From: Salinibacter ruber DSM 13855
GTDB lineage: Bacteria; Bacteroidota; Rhodothermia; Rhodothermales; Salinibacteraceae
NCBI RefSeq assembly: GCF_000013045.1
Contig: NC_007677.1
Location: 1,550,001 to 1,614,000 of the forward strand
Direction of reading: 5' to 3'
DNA length: 64,000 bases
Part shown: piece by piece, positions 33,437 to 43,055 of the stretch
Layout of the letters: each line of letters opens with the position of its first letter
Numbering within the stretch: position 1 is the stretch's first letter
Program-made: the position numbers and the translations under genes
The notes under the pieces: generated by a model
Told to the model about the DNA's origin: nothing
Databases searched by the model: none
The model's input: only the letters and a program-made list of their open reading frames with translations

Positions 33437-34126
33437 ATGTCCCTCACTCCCGACGACTACGACGTGCTTGCGTTCGACTGCTACGGCACCCTCGTCGACT
33501 GGGCCGACGGCATCTCCACGGCGCTGCGGCCCATCCTCCGCGCCCACGACGTCGAACTCGACGACGAGGCGCTCTTCCGGCACTACGGGGAGTTTGAGCG
33601 GGACGTGGAGTCCGGCAGCTACGTCAAATACAAAGAGGTGCTGGGACGCGTCCTGCGGCGGTTCGGGGACCGGTTCGGGTTTACCCCGACCAACGTGGAG
33701 ACGGAGCGGTTCGTCGGGTCGGTACGGAACTGGCCCCTCTTCCCGGACACAAATGCGTCCCTCCGGCGGCTGAGCGCGTCGTTTCGGCTCGCCGTCATCT
33801 CGAACGTGGACGACGACCTCTTCCACGATACGGCCCGCCACCTCAGCGTGGACTTCGACGACGTCATCACGAGCGAACGGGTGCGGGCCTACAAGCCGGC
33901 GCTCGACCCCTTCGAGACGGCATTCACGCGGCTCGGCGTGCCGCCCAATCGGCTCCTGCACGTCGCCCAGAGCGTGTACCACGACGTAAACCCCGCGGGG
34001 CGACTCGGCATTGACTGCGTGCGGGTCCGGCGCTACGACGACCGGTTTGACCCGCCGGCGCCCCAGACGGATCCGGTGCACACGGTGCCCGATCTTACGA
34101 CCCTCGCCGATGGGCTCCTCGACTGA
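33437..34126 (+). CDS. HAD-superfamily hydrolase (haloacid dehalogenase type II-like)
   Basis: 229 aa. Motif I is FDCYGTLVDW with the nucleophile Asp14. Motif II is ISNVDDD, motif III is the Lys in RAYKPALDPF, and motif IV lies in HVAQSVYHDV. The Cys after the nucleophile and the order of motifs match 2-haloacid dehalogenase type II and related phosphatases. Many such proteins are phosphatases, so substrate is left open. It converges with tamB. Confidence 0.85.
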   Translation: MSLTPDDYDVLAFDCYGTLVDWADGISTALRPILRAHDVELDDEALFRHYGEFERDVESGSYVKYKEVLGRVLRRFGDRFGFTPTNVETERFVGSVRNWPLFPDTNASLRRLSASFRLAVISNVDDDLFHDTARHLSVDFDDVITSERVRAYKPALDPFETAFTRLGVPPNRLLHVAQSVYHDVNPAGRLGIDCVRVRRYDDRFDPPAPQTDPVHTVPDLTTLADGLLD

Positions 34127-34255
34127 CACGGGCCGGCGTGCCCGCCCTTTGGCATGCGCGTCCGGAGTCTGCCAGCACCGCTTCCGACTCCATTGTCGTG
34201 TAGGGGACGTCTTCCGCACGCCCGTGGGCCCGCCGCGCGTCGGGCCGCGGGACTG

Positions 34256-37200
34256 TCAGTAGGCGTACTCGAAGAGCAGATTAAACTGCAGGGACTGCTG
34301 GTTGCTCCGAGAGCGGAGCTGGAGGTAGTTGGTGAGCTGGTATTCGAGGGTCACGTCCGGGATGAGGGCCGTCGACTGCGTGGACGTTTGCGAGCTGGGG
34401 GCGAGCACGGGCTGCTCGATCGACGCGAAAAAGCGTGGCGTGAGGTAGCGGCCCACCGTGAGGTAGGAGGTGCCCTCCGTGCGAACGTCGAGGCGGACGA
34501 CGTCCAGGCCCAGCTCGCTGGCCGCAAGGTTTTCGACGAAGTTGGACGCCTGCCCGAGCGCGACCTGTGTGGCCAGGCTTCCGCCCTCCGAGCTTCCACT
34601 GAAGAGCGCGTCGGCCGGGCGTCCGGTCGCGAGGTAGGAGAAGATGTTGCGCGTGCTCATCGTGGGCTCCGACGAGAGGGCGGGGGAGAGGTTGTCGGGA
34701 CGGCCCGAGAGGGAGAGGGTAATGCGCACTTCGGAGCCCTGGCTTCCCTGCGCCCGCTGATCGTACACCGCCGACAAGTCGAGATACGGCGTGAACGGGT
34801 CGCCATTGAAGGTAAGGGAGCCCTCCGTGATCTGAAATTCCTGCCCGAACTGTCGCAGGGTGCTTCGCCGCTCCACGACATCGATGGTCCCGAAGACCTG
34901 TGGGTCTTCGAGGGCGGCCTTCTGCACGTCCAGGTCGCCGGTAAACTGCACGTTCATCTCCGGATTGCTGCTTGACCGCAGCCACGTGTTGCTCTGGATT
35001 TGGACGGCCAGGTCCAGTGCCAGGGCCTCGTAGGCGTCGAAGGTGGTCGTGTCGGCGGAGGTCAGGCGGAGCCCGAACCGTTCTTCGAGGGTCAGCTGGT
35101 CCTGTGCCGTCAGCTCCACGGCGCCCATGGCGGCGGCGCCCTCGGCAAGGGCCTCGGCGTAGTAGACGCTTGCGCTCTGCACCTGCAGGCCGCCCGACAA
35201 CACCGGTCGGCGGACGGTCCCGCGGAGGGTCATGTCGCCGTCGATCACGGCCCGGCGGTAGGCCGCCGTGTTGATGGCGAGGAACTCGGATGCGTTCAGT
35301 GTAAGGTCGTACTCGCCGACCGTAAGCTCCGGAAGCGAGATGGTGCCGTCGGCCCGCAGGGAGCCGCCGTTGGGGGTGCGGAGGCGGGCCTGTTCGAGGG
35401 TCAGTTCGTTGCCTGACAGCTGAAGGCGTGCCGTGCCGCCGTCGTAGGTCGCATTGAGGGCCGGGATGGAGGCGCCGGCGTCGGTCACGGAAGCGGATCC
35501 CGAGAGCGACGGGCTGCCGAGGGTGCCCTGGACCCTGGCGTCCGCGGTGAGGGTGCCGGCGACGGAGCGGACGGTCGCGGGGTCGAAGAAGGGGTCGACC
35601 CAGTCGAGGGGAAACTGGTCGGTCGAGGCTTCCAGTCGGACGGGCCGGTCGGAGATGGAGGCGGGGGTGGGGGCCTGGAGGCGCAGGTCGGTGGGGACCG
35701 AGCCGTTCACCGTCAGGACGCTGCCGTCCTCATGGGTGAGGCGCGCGTCGAGGTCCGCAGTCAGATCTTCGTAGCCCACGTCCAGCTGAAGGGTCCCGAC
35801 CTTGCGGTCTTCGGACCGCACGTCGAGGTCGAGGGTGCCGTCGAGGACCGGGGCGGAGGCCTTTCCGGTGAGCCGGAGGCGCCCCGTTGCGGCCCCGCCG
35901 AGGCCGGACAGCCCCAGCAGCGGCGCGATGCCGCGGAGGCGGACCTGTTCGAACGTGGTGTCGAACGCCTGCGCCCCGGTCGGGGCCACGACGCCACTGG
36001 CCTCGATGCGTTGCGCCCCGCTTTCCAGCAAGAGGTCCTCTACGCGGTACGCGTCGCCGATCGCAATTGAGGTGGGGCGGCGCAGGGCCCACCGATCGGG
36101 GCCCAGCCGGGCCGTCAGTGTCTGGAGGTCGATTATTGTCGAGTCGGCCGCCGGGCGGATGCCGGCGTCAACCTGCACGCGGCGTTTGGCGTCCAGCTGC
36201 ACGTCCGTCGACAGATTGACGGCGGTGCCGTCGTAGTCGGCATCGATGCGGGTCCGGGTGGCCGCAAAATCGAAGGCCGAGAGGTATCCGGCGGTCCCCG
36301 TCACCGTCAGGTGGTCCAGGAACTGGGTGGTGCCGCGCCGCCCGGCGAACAGGGCCGTGGCGTCGCTAAGCCGCAGGTCGTCGTAGATGAGTCCGTCCAC
36401 CGCGACGGTGCCGTCGAAGCGCTGCGCCTCCGACGAGCCGTAGACGTGGGCCGTCAGGCGCCCCGTGCGGAGCTTCAGCGAGGACAGGCCGGCCAAGCCG
36501 CGGAGGGGGGCAACATCCGTCACGCGGGCGCTGAGGTCAAAGTCCGACGACCCCGCCCCTGGGGCCAGAGCGAGGGGGCCCTGGCCGTGTCCCGCCACCA
36601 CGTTGGACTGCACCCCGAGGGTGTCGACCCGAAAGAGGCCGCGGTCGAGGCGGCCCGTCATCCGTGCGCTGCTGAGGCGCAGGTCGCCGACGCGAACGGA
36701 ATCGGCCGCGAGGCGCGTCGACGCCTGGAGGCTGTCCGGGCGAAGGCCCCGGCCCTCTACCCTCCAGGTCGCTGTGTGAAGGCGGGCCTGTGTGGAGTCG
36801 AGCCCGGCAAGGGCGCTCAGGTCCACCGACCGGGCGGCCGTACGGAGCGCGTAGGTCGGGGTTTGGGCGAGGCTGTCGAGGTGACCGCGGAGCTGGAGGG
36901 CCCCGCCGGCCAGGCTGAACTGTCCGTCCGCCGCCACGCGGCCCTGCTTCGTCGTCACGGAGAGGCGACCGTCCGCGGACGCCTGATTCAGGGTGGACGG
37001 GCGGAGCGTCAATTCCGAGTCCAGGTCGAGCTCGGGGAGCCGTGCGCCCCGGGCATCCAGGGTGAGGGTCCCCGAGAGGGCCGTGTTCAGGGACGCCAGC
37101 CCGGCGAGGGCACCTACGTTGATGTTTTCGAAGTTCCCGCCCCGAACCTGGTAGGAGGGCACATCGTCGAACGGGCGGGCCCGAAGCGGAAGCTCGACGG

Positions 37201-39436
37201 CTCCTGCGGGGGTATCCAGCCCCAGGGTGGAGCGGAGGGTGCCGTTTTGCAGCGACGCATCCAGGGAGGCCGACGTGACGGGCTGCCGGTTCACGCGGGA
37301 CGTGTCGAGGGCGAGCCCCACGTTTAGGGACAGGCTGTCGGGGCGCACGCCCCGGAGTCGTCCCTGAACTGTGCCGTGGAGGGCACTCGACTGGGTCGAG
37401 TCCTGCAGGAACGGGCCGAGGTCTACGTTTTGGAAGCGGCCTTCCGTCAGGGCAACCGTCGGACGGGACGCAAAGGGGCGGGCAGTGGCCGCGAGCGTCC
37501 ACGTACTGCCGTTCAGTTGGGCGGAGGCGTCCGCGGTCACCTCGCCGTCGCGGAGGCGTGTGGCGGCCGTCATCGCGGAGAGCCGGTGCGGCCCGTAGTG
37601 TGACTCTTGAACGGAGAGGGTGGCCCGGCCGTCCATCGTCCTGGGGGCAAAGCCCTGTCCCTCCCCCGTCAGGGTCGCCGTCACGCGGCTGTCGGTGGTG
37701 TCGCCGGCCAGGGCGGCCAGGTCTACCGCTTCCAGGCGCCCCGTTTCCAGGACGAAGCGCTCGGACCCGTCCCGGGCGGCGTGCCCGGCCGCCCGAAGCC
37801 GACCCGTCGGGAATCGGAGGGCGCCGTCCACACGGACCTCCCGGGGCCGCAGCGCGGCCGTGAAACGCCCCGACTCGATCACCTGCGTGCCGAGGCGGGA
37901 GTCCCGGAGGCGCACGTCGGCGTCGTACGCGGCGGTGTCCGTCGTGATGGACCGGCCCTGCACCTGGGCCGTAGCCGTGAAGGATCCATCGAGGGCTGCA
38001 TCCGGGGCCACGGACGCCAGTGTGAGGTCTTGCACCTGCGCACGCAGGTCCACCGAGGGGGCCGCGTCGAAGGGACGAGCGGATCCGGCGACCGAGAGTC
38101 GAACGTCGTTCACCGTCCCATGCAGGTCGAGGGTGGCGGTTCCGGCCTGGACGGTCGATTCGAGGGTTGCGTCGGGGACCTCCACGTCGTGGAACCGCGT
38201 GTCGGTGACCGACGCCGACAGGGTTCCGCTGAGGGAGTCGAACGCCGGCCCCTCCAGGGCGCCCGTAACGGCGGCCGTGATGCTGTTCTGAGCGGGGCCG
38301 CTTCCCCCAAGCAGGCTCGTCGTGAGGCGCTGTGCCTGCGCATCGATCCGGTACTTCAGCGGAGAAGCGCCGGGCGACGACGCGAGGTGGGGCGTCGCCG
38401 TTGCCTCGGCGGTGAAGCGCCCCCCGCCGTCGCGCACCGTGACGTCCGTCGTGAGGGCGAGTCGGTCCTCAGAGCCCGTGAGTCGGGCGCGAAGGTCAAG
38501 GGCCTCGCGTGGGTCCACGTCCAGGAACGGAGCGAACGCCGTGAGGTCGCCCAGGACGAGCGGGTCGGCCCGGACCGAAAGGGCCACGTCGTCCAGCGAG
38601 TCGCCGGGGGCGGCGGGCAGGCGGGCCGTGCCGCCGCCCTGAACCGCACTGCGGGGGGAGGCGAGCCGCAGCGTGTCGAGGGCCACCCGCCGCTCCGACA
38701 CCGCCCCACGCGCCGCCAGTCGCAGCTCCGTCGTGTCGGTGGGCAGGCGGCCGCGCAGGCCGAGCGTGTCGAGCCGGCCGCCCATCGAGAGCCCGTAGTA
38801 GAGATCCTGCGCCCGGATGGTAAGGCCTTGAATCCGGGCCGTCGAGTCGCGCCCCCCGGCGTAGAACTGGGCCGCGAATGTCCCCGCCGAGACCCGAAGC
38901 CGGTCCACCCGGATCGGAAGCGCCGCGCTCGTGTCCTCGGACGCGGGGGCCGAGGCGGGCAGGTGACGCGCCCAGTCCCACGTCGAATCGGCGGCCTGGC
39001 GCAGGGTGGCCGAGGGGCCGTCGATCGATACCGCCGTCAGGTGGAGTCGGCCCCGAAGCAGGGCCCACGGGCGGTACTCCACCGCCAACGAGTCGACGTG
39101 CGCCATCGTCGCGGGAGCGGCCCGGTCGGGGGCCGGTCGCGTGAGGGACACGTCCGCGAGCCGGAGCGACTGGACCCAGTTGCCGGACGCCCGCTCGACG
39201 GCGAGGGTGGTCTGCGGGAGGGGATTGGCCTGACGCGCGAGGAACTGCGCCGCCGCGGTGGCGCCGGTCTCCGTCTGGAGCCCGATCAGCACGAGGCCCA
39301 CGACCCCGACGACCGTGCCGACCATCCCGCCCACGCCCCACAGCAGGCGGCGCCCCCATCGGCGGAGGCGCGAGCCGGCGGCCGCGTCGGCCGGCGCGTC
39401 GGATCTAGCGTCTGGTGAGTTGGAATCGGGGGCCAC
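34256..39436 (-). CDS. tamB: TamB-like translocation/assembly module protein
   Basis: 1726 aa. A short cytosolic Asp/Ala-rich head and one membrane helix (about 33-58) are followed by a very long repetitive beta region rich in Ser, Thr, Asp and Leu. The C-terminal DUF490 domain (about 1350-1726) ends LLFEYAY. AsmA/TamB proteins bridge inner and outer membranes, forming a hydrophobic groove proposed to move phospholipids or help assemble outer-membrane proteins. It is 52 bases downstream of the Omp85 gene, the usual TamA-TamB arrangement. The start is GTG 39436. At 1726 aa it is longer than E. coli TamB (1259 aa). Confidence 0.9.
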   Translation of the reverse strand: MAPDSNSPDARSDAPADAAAGSRLRRWGRRLLWGVGGMVGTVVGVVGLVLIGLQTETGATAAAQFLARQANPLPQTTLAVERASGNWVQSLRLADVSLTRPAPDRAAPATMAHVDSLAVEYRPWALLRGRLHLTAVSIDGPSATLRQAADSTWDWARHLPASAPASEDTSAALPIRVDRLRVSAGTFAAQFYAGGRDSTARIQGLTIRAQDLYYGLSMGGRLDTLGLRGRLPTDTTELRLAARGAVSERRVALDTLRLASPRSAVQGGGTARLPAAPGDSLDDVALSVRADPLVLGDLTAFAPFLDVDPREALDLRARLTGSEDRLALTTDVTVRDGGGRFTAEATATPHLASSPGASPLKYRIDAQAQRLTTSLLGGSGPAQNSITAAVTGALEGPAFDSLSGTLSASVTDTRFHDVEVPDATLESTVQAGTATLDLHGTVNDVRLSVAGSARPFDAAPSVDLRAQVQDLTLASVAPDAALDGSFTATAQVQGRSITTDTAAYDADVRLRDSRLGTQVIESGRFTAALRPREVRVDGALRFPTGRLRAAGHAARDGSERFVLETGRLEAVDLAALAGDTTDSRVTATLTGEGQGFAPRTMDGRATLSVQESHYGPHRLSAMTAATRLRDGEVTADASAQLNGSTWTLAATARPFASRPTVALTEGRFQNVDLGPFLQDSTQSSALHGTVQGRLRGVRPDSLSLNVGLALDTSRVNRQPVTSASLDASLQNGTLRSTLGLDTPAGAVELPLRARPFDDVPSYQVRGGNFENINVGALAGLASLNTALSGTLTLDARGARLPELDLDSELTLRPSTLNQASADGRLSVTTKQGRVAADGQFSLAGGALQLRGHLDSLAQTPTYALRTAARSVDLSALAGLDSTQARLHTATWRVEGRGLRPDSLQASTRLAADSVRVGDLRLSSARMTGRLDRGLFRVDTLGVQSNVVAGHGQGPLALAPGAGSSDFDLSARVTDVAPLRGLAGLSSLKLRTGRLTAHVYGSSEAQRFDGTVAVDGLIYDDLRLSDATALFAGRRGTTQFLDHLTVTGTAGYLSAFDFAATRTRIDADYDGTAVNLSTDVQLDAKRRVQVDAGIRPAADSTIIDLQTLTARLGPDRWALRRPTSIAIGDAYRVEDLLLESGAQRIEASGVVAPTGAQAFDTTFEQVRLRGIAPLLGLSGLGGAATGRLRLTGKASAPVLDGTLDLDVRSEDRKVGTLQLDVGYEDLTADLDARLTHEDGSVLTVNGSVPTDLRLQAPTPASISDRPVRLEASTDQFPLDWVDPFFDPATVRSVAGTLTADARVQGTLGSPSLSGSASVTDAGASIPALNATYDGGTARLQLSGNELTLEQARLRTPNGGSLRADGTISLPELTVGEYDLTLNASEFLAINTAAYRRAVIDGDMTLRGTVRRPVLSGGLQVQSASVYYAEALAEGAAAMGAVELTAQDQLTLEERFGLRLTSADTTTFDAYEALALDLAVQIQSNTWLRSSSNPEMNVQFTGDLDVQKAALEDPQVFGTIDVVERRSTLRQFGQEFQITEGSLTFNGDPFTPYLDLSAVYDQRAQGSQGSEVRITLSLSGRPDNLSPALSSEPTMSTRNIFSYLATGRPADALFSGSSEGGSLATQVALGQASNFVENLAASELGLDVVRLDVRTEGTSYLTVGRYLTPRFFASIEQPVLAPSSQTSTQSTALIPDVTLEYQLTNYLQLRSRSNQQSLQFNLLFEYAY

Positions 39437-39488
39437 GACGAGTGCAGAAGCGGGGAGAGAAGGCGGCGTGCAGAGCAGGCGGGAGCGG

Positions 39489-41777
39489 TCAGAACGACCG
39501 GCCGATGCCGAAGTGAACGCGGAACCGGCGCAGGGTGCGCGTGTCGACCTCCGACAGCGGCATCGGGGCCTCCGCCGTTGCGTTCCGGCCGACGTCCTCC
39601 GCCGCCCGCAGGTCCAACGCGTCGGGGGTCAGCTTGTACGCGAGGTCGATCCGGAGGAACCCGAACGAGGTCTCGTAGCGGAGGCCGGCCCCGGTTCCCA
39701 CCAGGACCTGCGACGGATCCGTGCGGACCGGGGTCCCGTCCGGGCCCGAAATAATGGACGGGGCGTTGGCCGGGGGCGTGAGGTCGAGCGCGCCCGACGT
39801 GACGTAGGCGCCGTCGAGAAACGCGGCGGTGCGCCAGCTTGCCCCGAGGCCGGGAAGCGGGAACCGGGCTTCCAGGCTCAAGCCCACCTTGCTCCGGGCC
39901 CCGATCGGGCGGTACGCAAAGCCTTCGCGGAGGACACTCGATTTCCGCAGCACCTTGCCGCCCGCCAGGCGCGAGGCCCATCCCCGGACGTCGCTTCCGC
40001 CCCCCGCGTAGAAAAAGTTATCCGAGAAGCGGTTCTGGTAGATCAGGTTTTCGCGTCGGGCCGCGTCGGAGGGGCTGGCGGGCAGGGTCAAGTTGTCGAG
40101 GCTCTCCCCGAACGGCCAGGTCGACCCGGCGAAGACACGGCCCGCCAGTTCCACGTACGAGGACACCGGAAGGTATCCGCTCAGTTCAGTGCTCACCTGC
40201 GCGAATTCGACCCCGGACCGCAGAAAGACCCCGCCCAGCTGAATCGTAGGCCGGATGATGTATCCTGTCGTCGGATTCAGGAAATCATCCGCGTCGCCGA
40301 ACGTCCCGTTCAACGTGAAAATGCTCTTGTTGAACAGGTCGTCCTCGCCGGTGAGGGCCCCGTTTGTGCGGTTCGGATTTTCCGCCCCCGAGACCAGAAA
40401 CTGCTGGGTGCGAGACACCGAGTGTTGCAACGAGAGGGTGCGGTACGGCAGGAAGTCGTACACCAGTGTGGATTCGAGCCCGAACTGGCGCTCGTTGAGG
40501 TCCAAGGGGCGGGACGGGTTCGGGGCGAGGGCGGGGTTCAGGCGTTCCTGAACGAATGGCGAGAGCGACCCGGAGACGTCCTCCGACAAGAGGAACGGCT
40601 GGCGGAGGGTGACCGACGCCCGAAACCGTCGGCTCAGCTCCTGCGACGACGACCGGGCCAGGAACCCGGGCAGAAATTCCGGCACGTTTTCGGGGTATCC
40701 GGTCTCGGCGGTCAGGTTGACCAGGAAGGTGCGGGCGTTGCCGTAGAAGTTGCGGTGGCGCCAGCTTCCGTCTGCCGTCACCCCCGAGCGCGTGTCGTAC
40801 CCGACCTGGCCGGAGTAGCTCCGAAGCGCGCGTTCTCGGACCCGATACCGAACCGTGGCCGTGCTGTCGCGGGGCTGGCTCGGCACGTCGGCCAGGGCCA
40901 CGCGGAAGAGGCTCAGGTCGAACAGCTTCTGCTGTCCCTCCGTCACGGCGTCGGCGGAAAACCGGTCGCCCACGGAAAACGGCAGCTCCCGGAGAATGAT
41001 GGAGCGGTCGACCGACTCGTTGCCTTCCACCCGGATGTCGGAAAACACGGCACGGGGCCCCGGGTCGACCAGGAAGCGCAGGTCCGCGGCGTACGCGGTC
41101 GTGTCGATCGAAGCGGACGAGCGGACCCGGGCGAACGCAAACCCGTGGTCCCGGAGCCATCCCTGCACCTCGTCCTCGATTTGGGTCCGCTCGAAGTCGG
41201 TGTACCGTCCGCCGGCGCCCACCTCGCCGCGCCGAAACGCCGCCCAGTCGCCCCGCAGGTCCTCGGGCAGGGTCGGCTCGAACGGAGCCCGGCTCGCGGC
41301 CTCCAGGAAGTCGACGGTACGGATCTGGAGAGAGGGCCCCTCCCGAATGGTGAAGATGACGTGGATCCGGTTGCGCGAGGAATCGAGCTGGGAGGCTGGA
41401 TAGTCGATGTCCGGGGACGGAAACCCGTTCTGCCGGTAAAACTGCCGCAGACGAACGACGTCCTTCTGGAGCATCACCGGGTCGAAGGCCGGATAGTTCG
41501 TCTGCAGGCCCGGAAGGAACGAAAGGCGGTTGCGCAGGCGCGTGAGGGTCCCGGGGCCCACGGTGCCGATCTGTTCCCGAAGCCGATCCGGGTCGAAGGT
41601 CTGCTGGTCCACAAACCGGAAGGACACCTCCTGGACCGACGTATTGACATCGGCGGCGCGGAGCGGGGCTTGAGCGAGGGTCCGGGGCGGGCCCACAGCC
41701 CAGCCGGCGAGCAGCACAAGCAGCAACAGCACGAGGGGCCGCCCGGCGTCCGAAGCGGCCGACAAAGAAGACAGCAC
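39489..41777 (-). CDS. TamA-like Omp85 outer-membrane protein
   Basis: 762 aa with a signal peptide (LVLLLLVLLAGWAVG). About three POTRA domains (about 45-345) precede a 16-strand barrel. POTRA-like strings include FSDIRVEGNESVDRSIILRE and VREGPSLQIR-like IREGPSLQIRTVDFLE. The barrel ends VHFGIGRSF, with terminal Phe as expected for a beta signal. The loop-6 motif reads GGSDVRGW, the VRGF/Y family motif. Adjacent tamB favours TamA over BamA. The gene lies 54 bases after yihY. It is predicted to act with TamB in the outer membrane. Confidence 0.9.
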   Translation of the reverse strand: MLSSLSAASDAGRPLVLLLLVLLAGWAVGPPRTLAQAPLRAADVNTSVQEVSFRFVDQQTFDPDRLREQIGTVGPGTLTRLRNRLSFLPGLQTNYPAFDPVMLQKDVVRLRQFYRQNGFPSPDIDYPASQLDSSRNRIHVIFTIREGPSLQIRTVDFLEAASRAPFEPTLPEDLRGDWAAFRRGEVGAGGRYTDFERTQIEDEVQGWLRDHGFAFARVRSSASIDTTAYAADLRFLVDPGPRAVFSDIRVEGNESVDRSIILRELPFSVGDRFSADAVTEGQQKLFDLSLFRVALADVPSQPRDSTATVRYRVRERALRSYSGQVGYDTRSGVTADGSWRHRNFYGNARTFLVNLTAETGYPENVPEFLPGFLARSSSQELSRRFRASVTLRQPFLLSEDVSGSLSPFVQERLNPALAPNPSRPLDLNERQFGLESTLVYDFLPYRTLSLQHSVSRTQQFLVSGAENPNRTNGALTGEDDLFNKSIFTLNGTFGDADDFLNPTTGYIIRPTIQLGGVFLRSGVEFAQVSTELSGYLPVSSYVELAGRVFAGSTWPFGESLDNLTLPASPSDAARRENLIYQNRFSDNFFYAGGGSDVRGWASRLAGGKVLRKSSVLREGFAYRPIGARSKVGLSLEARFPLPGLGASWRTAAFLDGAYVTSGALDLTPPANAPSIISGPDGTPVRTDPSQVLVGTGAGLRYETSFGFLRIDLAYKLTPDALDLRAAEDVGRNATAEAPMPLSEVDTRTLRRFRVHFGIGRSF

Positions 41778-41831
41778 CGTGGTGGAAGGGAGCGGTCGGT
41801 TGGCGGAGGTGCGGCAGAAAGGGGCTTGGAC

Positions 41832-42941
41832 CTACGAGGCTGACGGGGGGGATGAGGTTGAGGAGCCCGTGGCGGGCGATTCTGAGGCGGACGTGCGGGG
41901 CGGAGAGAAGGGGGCGGCGGAACCGTCTGTTTCCGTCTCGGAGGCGTCCGGCCCCGCGGCGTCCGCCTCCGCACCGGCCTGGGGCGACAGGCCCAACTGG
42001 GCCGGCAACTCCGTTCCCGGCAGCTCCCCGGCGGTCACGTGCCGGTGCTCCTGCAGCGACGCCACGACGGCCCCAATCATCAGCACCACGCCGGAAAAGT
42101 ACACCCAAAACACAAATGCAACGATCAGCCCGAACGTGCTTCCCAATGCCTCGGTCCCGGTCCCGTACCCGACGTAGGTCGCGTAGAAGGTAAAGGCCTG
42201 CTTGGCCGTCTCCCAGAGCACCGCGGCGAGGAGGGCCCCCGCGAGGGCACTCCGCTTTCGGGGGGACGGCTGCGGCACCAGGTAGTAGAGCTGAAAAAAC
42301 ATGGTGGTCGTGAGCAGAAGCGGAAGCAGAAGGCCGGTAATCCAGATGGCCCGTCCCCACAGCCACTGTGCCCACTGCTCGGAGCCCAAAAACTGCCCAA
42401 TGATCACCTCGTTCACAAACGATGGAAGCGACACCGAGAGCCCGACGGTCATGAGGAAGAGCCCCCCGACCTGAATGACCATCCGTACGTCGAACAGGTA
42501 GCCCCAGAGAAGAGAGCGCTCCTGGTGCCAGTCCTGCTCGAAGGCGTTGCTGACCGCGATTCGCAGCGTGATGAAGAGCGACATCGCCGACAGAAACAAG
42601 CCGATTCCTCCGATGCCCACGATTGTCGCACTGGCATCTTGAAGCTGGGTCAGGAAGTCGATGAGCTGCTGGCTCTGGCTGCCCGGAAGGAGCTCCCGGA
42701 TAAACCGCGTGACGGCCGTAAAGGCATCCTTTCCCTGTAGCACGCGGCCCACGACGCCGGTGGCGAGGATCACGATGGGGACGATCGTGACCAGCACCTT
42801 GAAGGCAATGGCCTGGGCCCACAGGAAGACGTGCTTCTCCGAGAGCTCCAGGTACAGACCGACGGCGTAATACACCACGTCCGTCCAGAGGGACGATGCT
42901 GTCTCCCGTACGGACACCGGAAGGTCGGACCAGGCGGGCAT
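41832..42941 (-). CDS. YihY/BrkB-family inner-membrane protein
   Basis: 369 aa with six predicted membrane helices. The pattern WAQAIAFKVLVTIVPIVILATGV, then LIDFLTQLQ, and the later FYATYVGYGTGTEALGSTFGLIVAFVFWVYFSG, is the YihY/BrkB signature (aYaaYaq..YGs.g..i..liWlyls). The role of the family is not settled; it was once called RNase BN in error. The C-terminal 60 residues are an acidic disordered tail. ATG 42941 is preferred to a GTG six codons upstream. It sits between an outer-membrane receptor-like gene and tamA-tamB. Confidence 0.85.
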   Translation of the reverse strand: MPAWSDLPVSVRETASSLWTDVVYYAVGLYLELSEKHVFLWAQAIAFKVLVTIVPIVILATGVVGRVLQGKDAFTAVTRFIRELLPGSQSQQLIDFLTQLQDASATIVGIGGIGLFLSAMSLFITLRIAVSNAFEQDWHQERSLLWGYLFDVRMVIQVGGLFLMTVGLSVSLPSFVNEVIIGQFLGSEQWAQWLWGRAIWITGLLLPLLLTTTMFFQLYYLVPQPSPRKRSALAGALLAAVLWETAKQAFTFYATYVGYGTGTEALGSTFGLIVAFVFWVYFSGVVLMIGAVVASLQEHRHVTAGELPGTELPAQLGLSPQAGAEADAAGPDASETETDGSAAPFSPPRTSASESPATGSSTSSPPSAS

Positions 42942-43055
42942 ACGGCCGAGAAGGGGCACAGGGGCTACGAAGGCGCTTCAAAATGCCCGTTTATACCCGG
43001 TGGCCTGCGGTCGTGATTCCTCCTGCGCGTGCCGGGCGGTGCTGCTGCCGGCAGA

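Noticed and set aside
31145-34219. 1024-codon minus-strand frame across the decarboxylase, MFS and HAD genes
   Set aside because: It spans three well-supported plus-strand genes and intergenic DNA, and its product is Arg/Pro/Gly noise.
37607-39418. 603-codon plus-strand frame opposite tamB
   Set aside because: Antisense shadow of the repetitive tamB sequence; no recognisable domain and basic composition unlike the acidic proteins of this genome.
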